Shown: piece by piece, positions 9,066 to 18,815 of the stretch
Layout of the letters: the number at the start of each line of letters is the position of its first letter
Position numbering within the stretch: position 1 is the stretch's first letter
DNA from: Hyphomicrobiales bacterium
GTDB taxonomy: Bacteria > Pseudomonadota > Alphaproteobacteria > Rhizobiales > Beijerinckiaceae
Assembly (NCBI GenBank): GCA_027483895.1
Contig: JAIXTP010000009.1
Span: 62,001 to 126,000 of the forward strand
DNA: 64,000 bases
Direction: 5' to 3'
Made by a program: the position numbers and the translations under genes
Notes under the pieces: generated by a model
Seen by the model: only the letters and a program-made list of their open reading frames with translations
Told to the model about the DNA's origin: nothing
The model's database searches: none

Positions 9066-10194
9066 ATGCGCGCGGAAATCGAAGCGCTCGTCGAAGCCGC
9101 CAAGCAGTCCTTGGGACTGCTGAGGAGGCATCTTTGACGTCGACAAGGCCACGAAACGCCTCGCCGAACTGAACGAGAAGGCCGAGGATCCGAACCTCTG
9201 GAACGATGCCGACGCCGCGCAGAAGATCATGCGCGAGCGCACCGATCTGGAAGCCCAGCTCTCCGGCATCAAGGATCTCGAACAGCGCCTCGACGACGCG
9301 ATGACGCTCATCGAACTCGGCGAGGCCGAGGACGACGAGACCGCGATCGGCGAGGGCGAGGAGGCGATCCGCTCGGTGCAGACCGAGGCCGCGCGCCGGC
9401 AGGTCGAGACGCTGCTCTCCGGCGAAGCCGACCAGAACGACTGCTATGTCGAAGTGCATTCCGGCGCGGGCGGCACCGAGAGCCAGGACTGGGCCTCGAT
9501 GCTCATGCGCATGTATGCGCGCTGGGGCGAGCGCCGCCGCTACAAGGTCGAGACGCTCGACGTCGCCGACGGCGAAGAAGCCGGCATCAAGGGCGCGACC
9601 CTGCTCATCAAGGGCCACAACGCCTATGGCTGGCTGAAGACCGAGTCTGGCGTGCATCGCCTCGTGCGCATCTCGCCCTTCGACTCGAACGCGCGCCGGC
9701 ACACCAGCTTCGCGTCCGTCTGGGTCTATCCGGTCATCGACGACCGCATCCAGATCGAGGTGAACGAAAGCGACTGCCGCATCGACACCTATCGCGCCTC
9801 GGGCGCGGGCGGCCAGCACGTCAACACGACCGACTCGGCGGTGCGCATCACGCACGTGCCGACCGGCATCGTGGTCGCCTGCCAGCAGGAGCGTTCGCAG
9901 CACAAGAACCGCGCCAAGGCGTGGGACATGCTGCGCGCGCGCCTCTACGAGCGCGAGCTGAAGATCCGTGAAGAGAAGGCCAGCGCCGACGCGGCCTCGA
10001 AGACCGAGATCGGCTGGGGCCACCAGATCCGCTCCTACGTGCTGCAGCCCTACCAGATGGTGAAGGACCTGCGCACCGGCGTGACCTCGCCGACCCCGTC
10101 CGACGTGCTCGACGGCGACATCGACCCCTTCGTCGAAGCGGCTCTGGCGCAGCGCGTCTACGGCACCACGGCGGACGTGTCCGACATCGACTGA
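9066..10194 (+). CDS. prfB: Peptide chain release factor 2 with programmed +1 frameshift
   Basis: Recognises UGA and UAA stop codons and triggers peptide release. Translation starts at ATG 9066 and meets an in-frame TGA at 9135-9137 after codon 23. The context is the classic RF2 autoregulatory site: an internal Shine-Dalgarno-like AGGAGG (9123-9128), then CTT TGA C. Skipping one base (T9135) joins 9066-9134 to 9136-10194 and yields about 375 residues. The second part has the codon-recognition motif SPF (in RISPFDSN) and the catalytic GGQ motif (in GAGGQHVN). When RF2 is scarce, slow termination at UGA favours the shift and raises RF2. A naive gene caller would start at 9229 and lose the N-terminus. 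Confidence 0.96.
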
Positions 10195-10197
10195 GCC

Positions 10198-11316
10198 TCA
10201 GAGTCGGCGAAGCTTCTCGCCGACCCGCAGGAACCGGACCGGATCGACGGCATCCCCGTCGATCCGGGTCTCGTAATGAAGATGCGGCCCCGTCGAGCGG
10301 CCGGTATTTCCCGAAAGCCCCACCACGGCGCCCGCCTGCACCACGTCGCCCTCGCGCGCGCGGGTCGCGGAGAGATGGCCGTAGACCGTGCTGAGGCCGG
10401 AGCCGTGCTCGACCTCCACCATCAGCCCGTAGCCCGAGCCCGAAGGACCGGCGGTGGTCACGCGGCCCGCGCCCGTCGTCCGCACGGGCGTACCCGGTTC
10501 GAGCCGGAGATCGAGGCCCTCATGCATCGCGGGCCGGCGGGTGAAGGGGTCGGTGCGCACGCCGAAGCCCGACGAAAGCTCGGGATCGCCGTCGACCGGA
10601 CGTCCGAGCGGCAGGGTCCCGACGAGCTCGACGAGGCGCTTGCGCTCCGTGAGTGCGGCCAGCGCGGCATCATGGAGCAGGTCGAAATCGCGGACCGGAA
10701 CGTGCGGGCCGCCGAGGGCCGGGCGATCCGCGGGCAGGGGCAGGACGGCGCGGGGCAGGCGGAGTTCGGCGAGCGCCCGCGTCTTCCGGTCGATCCGCGC
10801 CGACGTCTCGGCTGCCACGGATGCGAGGAAGTCCGTCTGCCGCGCTTCGAGAGCGTCGAGCGCGGCCCTCACGCGGTCGACCGTCGTCGTACCCTTGGGC
10901 GCCTCGGCCCGACGTTGAGTGCCCGGCGCCTGCCCGAATTCCTCGGAAAGCCGAACGAGGGCCGCCTGCCGCTTCTCCAATCGCGCCTGCCGCTCGACGA
11001 GGTCCTTCACGGCTCCGTCGATGGTGAGCTTGTCGAGCGCGTTCCTGCTCGCCAGTTCGTCAACGCGATGGCGGAGCCGGGCGATGCGATCCTCGTATTC
11101 GGCCCGGATCGCCGCCTCTTCGCGCGTGAGCATCTTCGGCCAGACATCGCCGAAGAGAACCGTGACGAGCCCGACGAGCATGAGCATCGTCGCGATACCC
11201 GCGCCTCCCAGCGCACCCGCCGCGGCGCGCCCGGAGAACTCCAAGCGGGCCCGGCGGCCGGCGATCGCCACATCGACGGCGATGCCGGACGCGAGCAAGG
11301 TCGAAAAGAACCGCAT
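10198..11316 (-). CDS. M23 family metallopeptidase, membrane anchored
   Basis: A 372-residue LytM/M23 zinc endopeptidase that should cut peptide cross-bridges or act as an amidase activator. It has one N-terminal membrane segment (about residues 38-58) and a coiled-coil-rich middle (about 65-200), with the peptidase domain at about 265-365. Metal and catalytic residues look intact: HEGLD supplies the first His and Asp, and GPHLHYE supplies the HxH pair. It converges on prfB with 3 bases between the stop codons. The coiled coil plus LytM layout resembles EnvC/NlpD-type regulators, but the intact motifs favour an active enzyme. Confidence 0.85.
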   Translation of the reverse strand: MRFFSTLLASGIAVDVAIAGRRARLEFSGRAAAGALGGAGIATMLMLVGLVTVLFGDVWPKMLTREEAAIRAEYEDRIARLRHRVDELASRNALDKLTIDGAVKDLVERQARLEKRQAALVRLSEEFGQAPGTQRRAEAPKGTTTVDRVRAALDALEARQTDFLASVAAETSARIDRKTRALAELRLPRAVLPLPADRPALGGPHVPVRDFDLLHDAALAALTERKRLVELVGTLPLGRPVDGDPELSSGFGVRTDPFTRRPAMHEGLDLRLEPGTPVRTTGAGRVTTAGPSGSGYGLMVEVEHGSGLSTVYGHLSATRAREGDVVQAGAVVGLSGNTGRSTGPHLHYETRIDGDAVDPVRFLRVGEKLRRL

Positions 11317-11401
11317 ACGAAATCCTCGAGGCGGGAATCGATCCCGAAAACCCGAGGAAAGAGTTGCAGTTTCATGGTTAAGGTGAGGTTAACCCGCCTT
11401 T

Positions 11402-11872
11402 TCAGAGCGCCTTTGCGGCGGCCAGAACCGCGGCCGCGTGGCCGGGTACCTTCACCTTCTGCCACACCTCGGCGACCTTTCCGGTCGCGTCGATCAGGAA
11501 GGTGGTGCGCTCGACGCCCATGTATTTGCGGCCGTACATGCTCTTTTCGGCCCAGACGCCGTAGGCTTCCAGCATGGCCTTTTCCGTGTCGGAAGCGAGG
11601 TCGAAGCCGAGTTCGTATTTGGCCTTGAACTTGTCGTGGCTCTTCACGTCATCGGGCGACACGCCGACGACGGTCGTGCCCGCCGCATCGAATTCCGCGC
11701 GGAGCGCGTTGAATTCCATGGCCTCCTTGGTGCAGCCGGACGTGTCGTCCTTCGGATAGAAATACAGCACGACCTTGCGGCCCTTCAGGTCGGCGAGGCG
11801 GATGCGGCCGCCGCCCGCGCCGGGGAGGTCGAAATCGGGAGCCGGGGAACCGGGGGCGGGCATGGCGGACAT
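11402..11872 (-). CDS. bcp: Thiol peroxidase of the BCP/PrxQ type, single cysteine
   Basis: Reduces peroxides with electrons from thioredoxin or a similar thiol donor. The 156-residue protein has the thioredoxin fold and the peroxidatic motif DTSGCTKEA (Cys near residue 46). The E. coli BCP resolving cysteine five residues later is replaced (GCTKEAMEF), and there is no other cysteine in the protein. It is therefore a one-Cys version that must use an external thiol for resolution. It sits upstream of the M23 peptidase gene on the same strand, with an 85-base gap. Confidence 0.9.
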   Translation of the reverse strand: MSAMPAPGSPAPDFDLPGAGGGRIRLADLKGRKVVLYFYPKDDTSGCTKEAMEFNALRAEFDAAGTTVVGVSPDDVKSHDKFKAKYELGFDLASDTEKAMLEAYGVWAEKSMYGRKYMGVERTTFLIDATGKVAEVWQKVKVPGHAAAVLAAAKAL

Positions 11873-11974
11873 CGTGCCTTCCTTTCGTCGAATCGTGGCG
11901 ATCTATAGCCTTACACGCAGCAAGAGAGGATCCGGATCGCCCGCGGGCAAGCCGGGGTGGATCGATCGGGGACG

Positions 11975-14900
11975 ATGTCGACGCAAGAAAGCGAGACCGC
12001 CGGGGGGCATCCCCCGCGCCGTAAGGCGTTGCGGCTGCGGCCCTTCATGGTCGTCGCGGGCTTGTTCGCGCTCGCCGCCGCGTTGGCGGGTCTTCCGGCA
12101 GTCATTCTTGCGCTGATGCTGTCGCGCGGGCCGGTCGATGCGGGCTTCATGACCGGCCAGATCGCGGCGATGATCGAACGGCGCCTCGGCGAGGGCTTCA
12201 AGGTTTCGGTCCGCGAGCTCCGCCTGTCCCGCGACGGCGACGGGCTCGTCGTGGAAGGCGAGGGCGTCGGCGTCCGCGACGAGACCGGGCGGCTCGTCAT
12301 CGAGGCCCCGCGCGCGCTGGTCGCGCTCGACGGGCGGGCGCTTCTCGGCCTCGCGGTCGAGCCGCGCGAGATCGAATTCGTCGGGCTGCGCGTGGCGCTC
12401 GTCATCATGCCCGACGGCAGCGTCTCGATTTCCGCCGGCGAAGGCGAGGACACGGCCCCGCCGACGCGCCATGCCCGTGCCACCGATGCGGCGCCGCTAC
12501 ATGCGGCGGCTTTCGTCGACGCCTTTGCCGCCCCCACCGGCGCCCTCGCGGTACTGGAGCGCGCGGGCCTGCGCGAAGGCACGCTCATCATCGACGACCG
12601 TCGGAACGGCCGGCGGGCGACCTATTCGGATCTGTCGCTTCTCTATTCGCGTCCCGCCGAGGAAACGCGCCTCGCGGTGAGGGCGCGCGGCATGCACGGC
12701 CGCTGGGGCGCTTCGCTCGTCGTCCGCGGCGCTCCCGGCGCGGTGCGGAGCATCGAGGCGACCGTTCAGGACCTCGCCGTCGCCGAGATCCTCGGCTTCG
12801 CCGAGGCCGGGACGTCCGGCATCCGCACCGACATGCCGGTTTCCTTCGAATTGCGCGCGCAGCTCGACGGCAAGGACGTGCTGACCGCGCTCGACGGCGT
12901 GATCACGGGCGGGTCGGCCCAGGTGGTGCTTCCGGGGCGCGACCTCGCGCCGATCGCGGTCGATCGCATGAACGGTCGGTTCGCGCTCGCCCCCGACGGG
13001 CGGATCGAGGTGCCCGAACTCGACGTCTCGGCGGGCGGCGTTGCGATCAAGGCGTCCGGGGCGGTCGATCTGCCGCGCGGTGCGGATGATTCATGGCGCG
13101 TCACGCTCGTGTCCCGCGAGGCGTCCGTGAGCCGGATCGACCCGAAGGCGCCGCCGATCCGGCTCGATCGTCTCGCGCTTTCGGCAAGGTTCCTTCCGGG
13201 ATTTTCGGGCGTGGTCGTCGACTCCGCGACGGCCGAGGGCGCGGAGACGGATCTCCGCTTGAGCGCCGCTTTGGGATCGGGCGGGGAGGCGGAGGGACTG
13301 CGTTTCAAGGTTCAGACGGGCCGCATGCCGGTCGACGCGGTGCTGGCCTTCTGGCCCGCCTTCAGCGCGCCGGTGACGCGGCGTTGGATGATCGATCATG
13401 TGGACGGCGGCTTCGTCGATTACATGACCCTCGGTCTGGCACTCTCCCCCGCGGACGTCGCGAAGGCGGTCGGGCCGGATCCTCTCCCCGAAGGCTCGTT
13501 CGGTCTGCGGGCCGCGCTGAGCGAAATCATGGTGCGGCCCGCGAACGGTCTGCCGCGGCTCGAAAAGCTCGTGGCCGAAGGCCGATTGACGGAGCGGACC
13601 GCATCCTTCGAAATCGACCGTGCGACGACTGCGGCGGGGCTCGCGCTGTCCGAGGGACATTTCCGGATCGACGACACGTCCGCCGTGCCGCCGCAGGCCG
13701 CGATCTCGTTCCGCCTTCGCGGCGGGGCCGACAACACGGCCGCCGTGCTGAGAGGGGACGCCCTGCGGGACTTCACCGGTCCGCAGATCCCCGAAGCGGA
13801 CAAGATCAAGGGAACCGTCGACGCGGCCGTAACCGTCGACATGCCTCTGCGCAAGGGCATCGCTCCCGCCGAAGTGCGTGTGGCCGCGCGCGGGACGATC
13901 AAGGCCCTCGCTTGGGACGGTGCCGTCGGCAAGGAGCGCCTCGAATCGCCCGAACTGTCCTTCGCCTTCGACGGGGGTCGTCTGACCGCCAAGGGCGAAG
14001 GCCGCATCGGCGGCATTCCCGCGAATTTCGACTATGCCCGTCCGGCGGGCGGGGCGGAGCCGACCTATGCGGTGCAGCTGACGATCGACGATTCCGTGCG
14101 CACGAAGCGCGGTCTGAAGACCGCCGGCCAGATCTCCGGTCCGGTCTCCATGCGCGTCACGGCCCGCGAGGGTTCCGCGCGCAACGGGCTCGCGGTCGAG
14201 ATCGACCTGACCAAGGCGGCGGTGACGGGACTTCTGCCGACCTGGGCGAAGCCTGCGGGCCGCGCCTCCAAGGCGACGCTGCGGGTGCGGCCGCTCACCG
14301 AGGACCGGTTCGAGCTGATCGATTTTGCACTCGACGGCGGCGGCGGCTTTCTCGTGAAGGGCGACGGCGAGATCACGTCCGACGGAACGTTGAATACGGC
14401 CCGGCTCTCCCAGGTCAGGCTCTCGACCGGCGACGACATGAAGGTCGAACTGGAGCGGATGCAGAACGGCACGCGACTGTCGGTGCGGGCGCAATCGCTC
14501 GATGCGCGGCCCTTCCTGAAATCCGTCTTCGGCCCGACGGGGTCGGGAGGCGGGGGGCTTTCCTACGGGGATCTCGACGTCGATCTGAAGGCCGCGTCCA
14601 TGCAGGGTTTCGCCAGCGAGGCGATGACCGCCGCGGATCTGAAGCTGACGACGCGCGGCGGCGACGTGCGCGACTTCCGCCTCGCGGGCCGTCTCGGACG
14701 TGCTCCGGTCGCAGGGCAGATGGCGCGCTCGGAAACCGGCGCGCCCGCCATCGTGATCGAGAGCGCCGACGCGGGGGCCTTCCTGCGCTATGTCGACCTC
14801 TATCGCCGCATGACGGGCGGCGCGCTGCTGCTTCAGATCTCGCCGCAGGCCGACCCCCTGACGGGTCTGATCGTCGTCCAGAACTTCACGCTCAGAAACG

Positions 14901-15388
14901 ATCCCGCGCTGGCCGGTGTAGCGCGCTCCTCCGCCAATCCGGCGGGACGCTCGCTCGTCGACGATGCCGCGAATGTCGGGTTCTCGAAACTGCGCGTCGA
15001 GTTCAGTCGCGGCCGCGACGGCGTGCTGACTTTGTCCGACGGCGTGATGCTGGGAGCGGTGATCGGCGGAACGCTGGAAGGAAAGGTCGATTTCGCCCGC
15101 GACAAGGTGGACCTGACCGGCACCTTCGTTCCGGCCTACGGCCTCAACAATATCCCGAACAAGGTGCCGCTCTTCGGCGCGCTGCTGTTCGGCGGCCCCA
15201 ATGAGGGGCTCTTCGCGGTCAATTTCCGGATCACGGGCAGTCCCGCCAATCCCGTCGTCGCCTACAATCCGCTGTCGGCCGTCGCGCCCGGGTTCCTGCG
15301 GAAATTCTTCGGCGTCGGCGGTCCCGCCGAAGCGCCTGTTCCCCCCGCGCCCGTGCCGGAAACCCGACCCGCTCAGCCCGCCCGATAA
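11975..15388 (+). CDS. Large AsmA-like / DUF3971 inner-membrane-anchored protein
   Basis: About 1137 residues. I choose ATG 11975 over an upstream GTG (11957), because the basic N-terminus followed by a strong membrane segment (about residues 28-52) begins there. The rest is a very long beta-rich periplasmic region with DUF3971 and AsmA-like repeats, and the C-terminus holds the conserved segment around GTFVPAYGLNNIPNKVPLFG. The superfamily (AsmA, TamB, YhdP) is now linked to phospholipid transport between the inner and outer membranes. A role of that kind is likely here, though the exact one is not shown. It ends in a proline-rich tail 6 bases from the end of tyrS. Confidence 0.85.
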   Translation: MSTQESETAGGHPPRRKALRLRPFMVVAGLFALAAALAGLPAVILALMLSRGPVDAGFMTGQIAAMIERRLGEGFKVSVRELRLSRDGDGLVVEGEGVGVRDETGRLVIEAPRALVALDGRALLGLAVEPREIEFVGLRVALVIMPDGSVSISAGEGEDTAPPTRHARATDAAPLHAAAFVDAFAAPTGALAVLERAGLREGTLIIDDRRNGRRATYSDLSLLYSRPAEETRLAVRARGMHGRWGASLVVRGAPGAVRSIEATVQDLAVAEILGFAEAGTSGIRTDMPVSFELRAQLDGKDVLTALDGVITGGSAQVVLPGRDLAPIAVDRMNGRFALAPDGRIEVPELDVSAGGVAIKASGAVDLPRGADDSWRVTLVSREASVSRIDPKAPPIRLDRLALSARFLPGFSGVVVDSATAEGAETDLRLSAALGSGGEAEGLRFKVQTGRMPVDAVLAFWPAFSAPVTRRWMIDHVDGGFVDYMTLGLALSPADVAKAVGPDPLPEGSFGLRAALSEIMVRPANGLPRLEKLVAEGRLTERTASFEIDRATTAAGLALSEGHFRIDDTSAVPPQAAISFRLRGGADNTAAVLRGDALRDFTGPQIPEADKIKGTVDAAVTVDMPLRKGIAPAEVRVAARGTIKALAWDGAVGKERLESPELSFAFDGGRLTAKGEGRIGGIPANFDYARPAGGAEPTYAVQLTIDDSVRTKRGLKTAGQISGPVSMRVTAREGSARNGLAVEIDLTKAAVTGLLPTWAKPAGRASKATLRVRPLTEDRFELIDFALDGGGGFLVKGDGEITSDGTLNTARLSQVRLSTGDDMKVELERMQNGTRLSVRAQSLDARPFLKSVFGPTGSGGGGLSYGDLDVDLKAASMQGFASEAMTAADLKLTTRGGDVRDFRLAGRLGRAPVAGQMARSETGAPAIVIESADAGAFLRYVDLYRRMTGGALLLQISPQADPLTGLIVVQNFTLRNDPALAGVARSSANPAGRSLVDDAANVGFSKLRVEFSRGRDGVLTLSDGVMLGAVIGGTLEGKVDFARDKVDLTGTFVPAYGLNNIPNKVPLFGALLFGGPNEGLFAVNFRITGSPANPVVAYNPLSAVAPGFLRKFFGVGGPAEAPVPPAPVPETRPAQPAR

Positions 15389-15394
15389 GGCGGA

Positions 15395-16657
15395 TCAGCG
15401 GGGGCGCAGCAGCACGTGCCGCTTGCGGCCGAGCGACAGCTTCACCGCGCCGTCCGCGTTGAGATCGGCAGCGGTAATGACGGCGCGTTCGTCGGTGACG
15501 GGCGCGTCGTTGACGCGCAGACCGCCGCCCTTCACCTGACGGCGCGCTTCGCCGTTCGAGGCGACGAGACCTGCGGCGACGAAGGCGCCGAGCACGCCGT
15601 ATCCGGCGTCGATCTCCGCGCGCGGCACCTCGATGCTCGGCAGCGTGTCCGCCGCGACGCCTTCCTCGAAGGTCTTGCGGGCCGTCTCCGCCGCGCGCTC
15701 CGCCGCCTCGCGGCCGTGGAGAAGGCCCGTGGCCTCGTTGGCGAGGATCTTCTTCGCTTCGTTGATCTCCGACCCGCCGAGCGCTTCGAGACGCGCTATC
15801 TCGTCGAGCGGCAGTTCGGTGAAGAGCTTCAGGAAGCGGCCGACGTCGCCGTCTTCGGTGTTCCGCCAGAACTGCCAGTAATCATAGGGGCTCAGCATGT
15901 CCGCGTTGAGCCATACGGCGCCCGCGGCCGTCTTGCCCATCTTGGCCCCGGAGGCCGTGGTCAGAAGGGGCGAGGTGAGGGCGTAGAGCTGCCCGGTGCC
16001 CATGCGGCGGCCGAGATCGATGCCCGAGACGATGTTGCCCCACTGGTCCGAGCCGCCCATCTGCAGCACGATCCCGTAGCGCTTGTGCAGCTCGACGAAG
16101 TCGTAGGACTGCAGGCACATGTAGTTGAATTCGAGGAAGGACAGCTCCTGCTCGCGCTCGATGCGCATGCGCACGGAATCCATCGAGAGCATGCGGTTGA
16201 CGGAGAAGTGCCTGCCGACCTCGCGCAGGAACTCGACGTAATTGAGCTTCAGGAGCCATTCGGCATTGTCGACCATCACGGCGTCGGTGGCGCCGTCGCC
16301 GAAGGTCAGGAACTTGACGAAGACGCTGCGGATGCCCGCCTTGTTGGCCTCGATGTCCGCGGGCGTCAGCACCTTGCGGGATTCGTCGCGGCCGGAGGGG
16401 TCGCCCACCATGGTGGTGCCCCCGCCCATCAGCGGGATCGGCTTGTTGCCGGTCTTCTGCAGCCAGCGAAGCATCATGATCTGCACGAGCGAGCCGACAT
16501 GCAGCGACTTCGCGGTCGCGTCGAAGCCGATATAGGTCGTCGCCTCGCCCGCCTTCGCCTTGGCGTCCAGTCCCTCGAAATCCGAGCATTGATGCACGTA
16601 GCCGCGCTCGATGAGCACGCGGAGGAAGTCGGACTTCGGCTTGAACGTCGTGGACAT
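15395..16657 (-). CDS. tyrS: Tyrosyl-tRNA synthetase
   Basis: Charges tRNA-Tyr with tyrosine. The 420-residue protein has class I signatures: [12 protein letters not shown] holds the HIGH-like motif (HVGS, about residue 52) and KMGKTAAG is the KMSKS-like loop (about 245). The tyrosine pocket can be seen around [11 protein letters not shown] and [12 protein letters not shown]-terminal S4 RNA-binding domain covers about 350-415. Length and order match the bacterial enzyme. It is divergent from anmK, with 108 bases between the start codons. Confidence 0.97.
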   Translation of the reverse strand: MSTTFKPKSDFLRVLIERGYVHQCSDFEGLDAKAKAGEATTYIGFDATAKSLHVGSLVQIMMLRWLQKTGNKPIPLMGGGTTMVGDPSGRDESRKVLTPADIEANKAGIRSVFVKFLTFGDGATDAVMVDNAEWLLKLNYVEFLREVGRHFSVNRMLSMDSVRMRIEREQELSFLEFNYMCLQSYDFVELHKRYGIVLQMGGSDQWGNIVSGIDLGRRMGTGQLYALTSPLLTTASGAKMGKTAAGAVWLNADMLSPYDYWQFWRNTEDGDVGRFLKLFTELPLDEIARLEALGGSEINEAKKILANEATGLLHGREAAERAAETARKTFEEGVAADTLPSIEVPRAEIDAGYGVLGAFVAAGLVASNGEARRQVKGGGLRVNDAPVTDERAVITAADLNADGAVKLSLGRKRHVLLRPR

Positions 16658-16765
16658 GGCGGTGACCTCTTGCGGGCGCGAGGTTTAGGGGCAAAGGCGG
16701 GGGGATGCAACGCCGCCCCGAGCATCGTGTAGGCTCACGGCGGATTCGGTCGCGGAGCCCTCCCA

Positions 16766-17890
16766 ATGCCCGTTCAACTCGCCTTGGGCCTCATGTCCGG
16801 CACCTCGATGGACGGGGTCGATGCGGCTGCGCTCGAAACCGACGGCGCACGCATCGTCCGTCGCGGACCCGCGACCTTCCGGCCCTATTCCGAGGCCGAA
16901 AGGACGCTTCTGCGCGCCGCCCTCGTCGATGCGGCGGACCTGCCCGACAGGACCGCCCGGCCCGGTCGGCTCGGGGAAGCGGAGCGCATGATCGGAGAGG
17001 CGCATGCCGAGGCCGTCGAGACGCTGCTCGGGACGGCGGGCATCGCGCGCGACCGGGTGTCCGTCGTCGGGTTTCACGGGCAGACGGTGCTGCACCGGCC
17101 GGAAAGGCGGCTCACGGTGCAGATCGGTGACGGCGCGGCCCTCGCGCGTCGGATCGGCCTGAGGGTCGTTCACGACTTCCGCGCGGCGGACGTCGCTGCC
17201 GGAGGGCAGGGCGCGCCGCTGGTCCCCGTCTATCATCGCGCATTGGTCGAAGCGGCGATCGATGCGGGGACGCTCCCCGAAGCGTCCGTCGCCGTGCTCA
17301 ATCTCGGAGGAGTCGGCAATGTGACGGTGGTTTTGCAGGGCCGGGATCCGCTCGCCTGCGATACCGGGCCGGGCAATGCGCTCCTCGACGACTTCATGCT
17401 CGCGCGCACCGGCGAAGCGGTGGATCTTGACGGACGCGCGGCGGCGGAAGGCCGGGTGCAGGAGGATCGGATCGCGCGCTTTCTGGCTCACCCGTTCTTT
17501 GAGGAAAAGCCGCCCAAGTCTCTGGATCGAAATGCATTCAGCCTCGCGGCGATCGACGGGCTTTCGGTCGCGGACGGGGCGGCGACGCTCACCGCGATGA
17601 CGGCCGGATCGGTCGCGGCCGTCGTGCCGCATCTGTCCGAACGACCCGCGATCTGGATCGTCTGCGGGGGCGGGGCCAGGAACCCGACGATGCTGCGGAT
17701 GCTGGCCGAACGGCTCGGCGTGCCGGTCAGGACCGCCGATGCGTTCGGCTGGTCGGCGGATGCGATGGAGGCGGAGGCCTTCGCCTATCTCGCCGTCCGG
17801 GCGCTGCGCGGCCTGCCGCTCAGCTTCCCGACGACGACGGGGGTCCCCCGGCCGATGCCGGGGGGCGTGATCTCAGGACTCGACGGCTGA
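16766..17890 (+). CDS. anmK: Anhydro-N-acetylmuramic acid kinase
   Basis: Phosphorylates and opens 1,6-anhydroMurNAc recovered from cell-wall turnover, giving MurNAc-6-phosphate. The 374-residue product starts with the family motif [14 protein letters not shown] and has the catalytic segment [13 protein letters not shown]. The ASKHA-fold nucleotide motifs [12 protein letters not shown] and [13 protein letters not shown] are also present. Its 3' end overlaps the convergent hydrolase gene by 18 bases. Confidence 0.95.
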   Translation: MPVQLALGLMSGTSMDGVDAAALETDGARIVRRGPATFRPYSEAERTLLRAALVDAADLPDRTARPGRLGEAERMIGEAHAEAVETLLGTAGIARDRVSVVGFHGQTVLHRPERRLTVQIGDGAALARRIGLRVVHDFRAADVAAGGQGAPLVPVYHRALVEAAIDAGTLPEASVAVLNLGGVGNVTVVLQGRDPLACDTGPGNALLDDFMLARTGEAVDLDGRAAAEGRVQEDRIARFLAHPFFEEKPPKSLDRNAFSLAAIDGLSVADGAATLTAMTAGSVAAVVPHLSERPAIWIVCGGGARNPTMLRMLAERLGVPVRTADAFGWSADAMEAEAFAYLAVRALRGLPLSFPTTTGVPRPMPGGVISGLDG

Positions 17891-18553
17891 ACCGAGGAGC
17901 GGCGTGGTCTCCTTCGGGCCGAGGCGCTTGTCGAGATAGGTGTCCACGACCTCCATGAGGTCCTCCACCTTGTTCTCGAAGAAGTGGTTGGCGCCGTCGA
18001 TGATCTGGTGCTCGAGCTGGATGCCCTTCTGCGTCTTCACCTTCTCGATGACGCTGATGACGTCCTTGGCCGGAGCGACGCGGTCCTGCGATCCGTGCAC
18101 GAAGAGGCCGGACGACGGGCAGGGCGCGAGGAAGGAAAAATCGAACCGGTTCGCGGGCGCCGCGACCGAGATGAAGCCCTCGATCTCCGGGCGACGCATC
18201 AGAAGCTGCATGCCGATCCACGCGCCGAAGGAGATGCCGGCGATCCAGCAGGCCCGCGCGTCGGGGTTCATGGCCTGCGCCCAATCGAGCGCGGCGGCCG
18301 CGTCCGACAATTCGCCCTGGCCGTGATCGAACGAGCCCTGGCTGCGGCCGACGCCGCGGAAATTGAAGCGCAGGCACGAAAAGCCGCGCTCCAGGAAGGA
18401 GTAATACATCGCGTAGACGATCTGATTGTTCATCGTCCCGCCGAATTGCGGGTGCGGATGCAGGATCACCGCGATCGGAGCGCCCTTCGTCTTGGAAGGA
18501 TTGTAGCGCCCCTCGATACGGCCGGCGGGACCGTTGAAGATGACCTCGGGCAT
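17873..18553 (-). CDS. Alpha/beta hydrolase (YqaA/PF12146-like esterase family)
   Basis: A 226-residue protein starting at MPEVIFNG (18553); the open frame reaches 8 codons further, but the conserved start is clear. It has the [12 protein letters not shown] oxyanion segment and the nucleophile elbow GISFGAWIG (Ser near residue 108). A late Asp and His ([17 protein letters not shown]) complete a Ser-Asp-His triad. Proteins of this type are often annotated as dienelactone-hydrolase-like or lipid esterases; the substrate is unknown. It is transcribed away from the suf operon, and the palindromic operators at 18623-18673 lie within about 120 bases of its start, so it may share iron-linked control. 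Confidence 0.75.
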   Translation of the reverse strand: MPEVIFNGPAGRIEGRYNPSKTKGAPIAVILHPHPQFGGTMNNQIVYAMYYSFLERGFSCLRFNFRGVGRSQGSFDHGQGELSDAAAALDWAQAMNPDARACWIAGISFGAWIGMQLLMRRPEIEGFISVAAPANRFDFSFLAPCPSSGLFVHGSQDRVAPAKDVISVIEKVKTQKGIQLEHQIIDGANHFFENKVEDLMEVVDTYLDKRLGPKETTPLLGSAVES

Positions 18554-18622
18554 GTGCACTCCGGAAAGCTGCCGCACACCTCATTTCGTGTGCGCGAAAG
18601 AAAGGGCAAGGCCTGCCGCGCC

Positions 18623-18636
18623 TTGACTTGAGTCAA
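18623..18636. promoter_or_regulatory. Palindrome TTGACT-TG-AGTCAA, candidate RirA/IscR-like operator at the suf promoter
   Basis: A 6-bp inverted repeat with a 2-base centre. Its left arm also reads as a -35 element (TTGACT, 18623-18628). CACAAT at 18646-18651 lies 17 bases downstream and could serve as -10. A repressor bound here would block RNA polymerase. RirA and IscR boxes in alphaproteobacteria have GAC/GTC half-sites, but I cannot assign the protein from sequence alone. Confidence 0.45.
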
Positions 18637-18652
18637 ACGCGGCTCCACAATT

Positions 18653-18673
18653 CACTTAGAATAATTCTAAGTG
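18653..18673. promoter_or_regulatory. Perfect palindrome matching an Irr/ICE-type iron operator
   Basis: Two perfect 10-base arms (CACTTAGAAT and its complement) surround one A. The core TTAGAA-N3-TTCTAA resembles the iron control element bound by the heme-responsive regulator Irr in Rhizobiales. It lies about 143 bases upstream of the first suf gene and would overlap the predicted transcription start of the promoter at 18623-18651. In Agrobacterium the suf operon is reported to be under Irr and RirA control, which fits the pair of sites seen here. Confidence 0.6.
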
Positions 18674-18815
18674 CCCCGCCTGCGATGCGGCTTCGGTTGA
18701 AGACCGGGGCGGCGCGGAAGTGCGGGCCGCGCCTTGTAGCATGATCGACGGGGTCCGCTGCAAGCTTTTCGAAGCGTGCGCCTCACGGATTCCCGGAGGC
18801 GGACAGAGGCATCGG

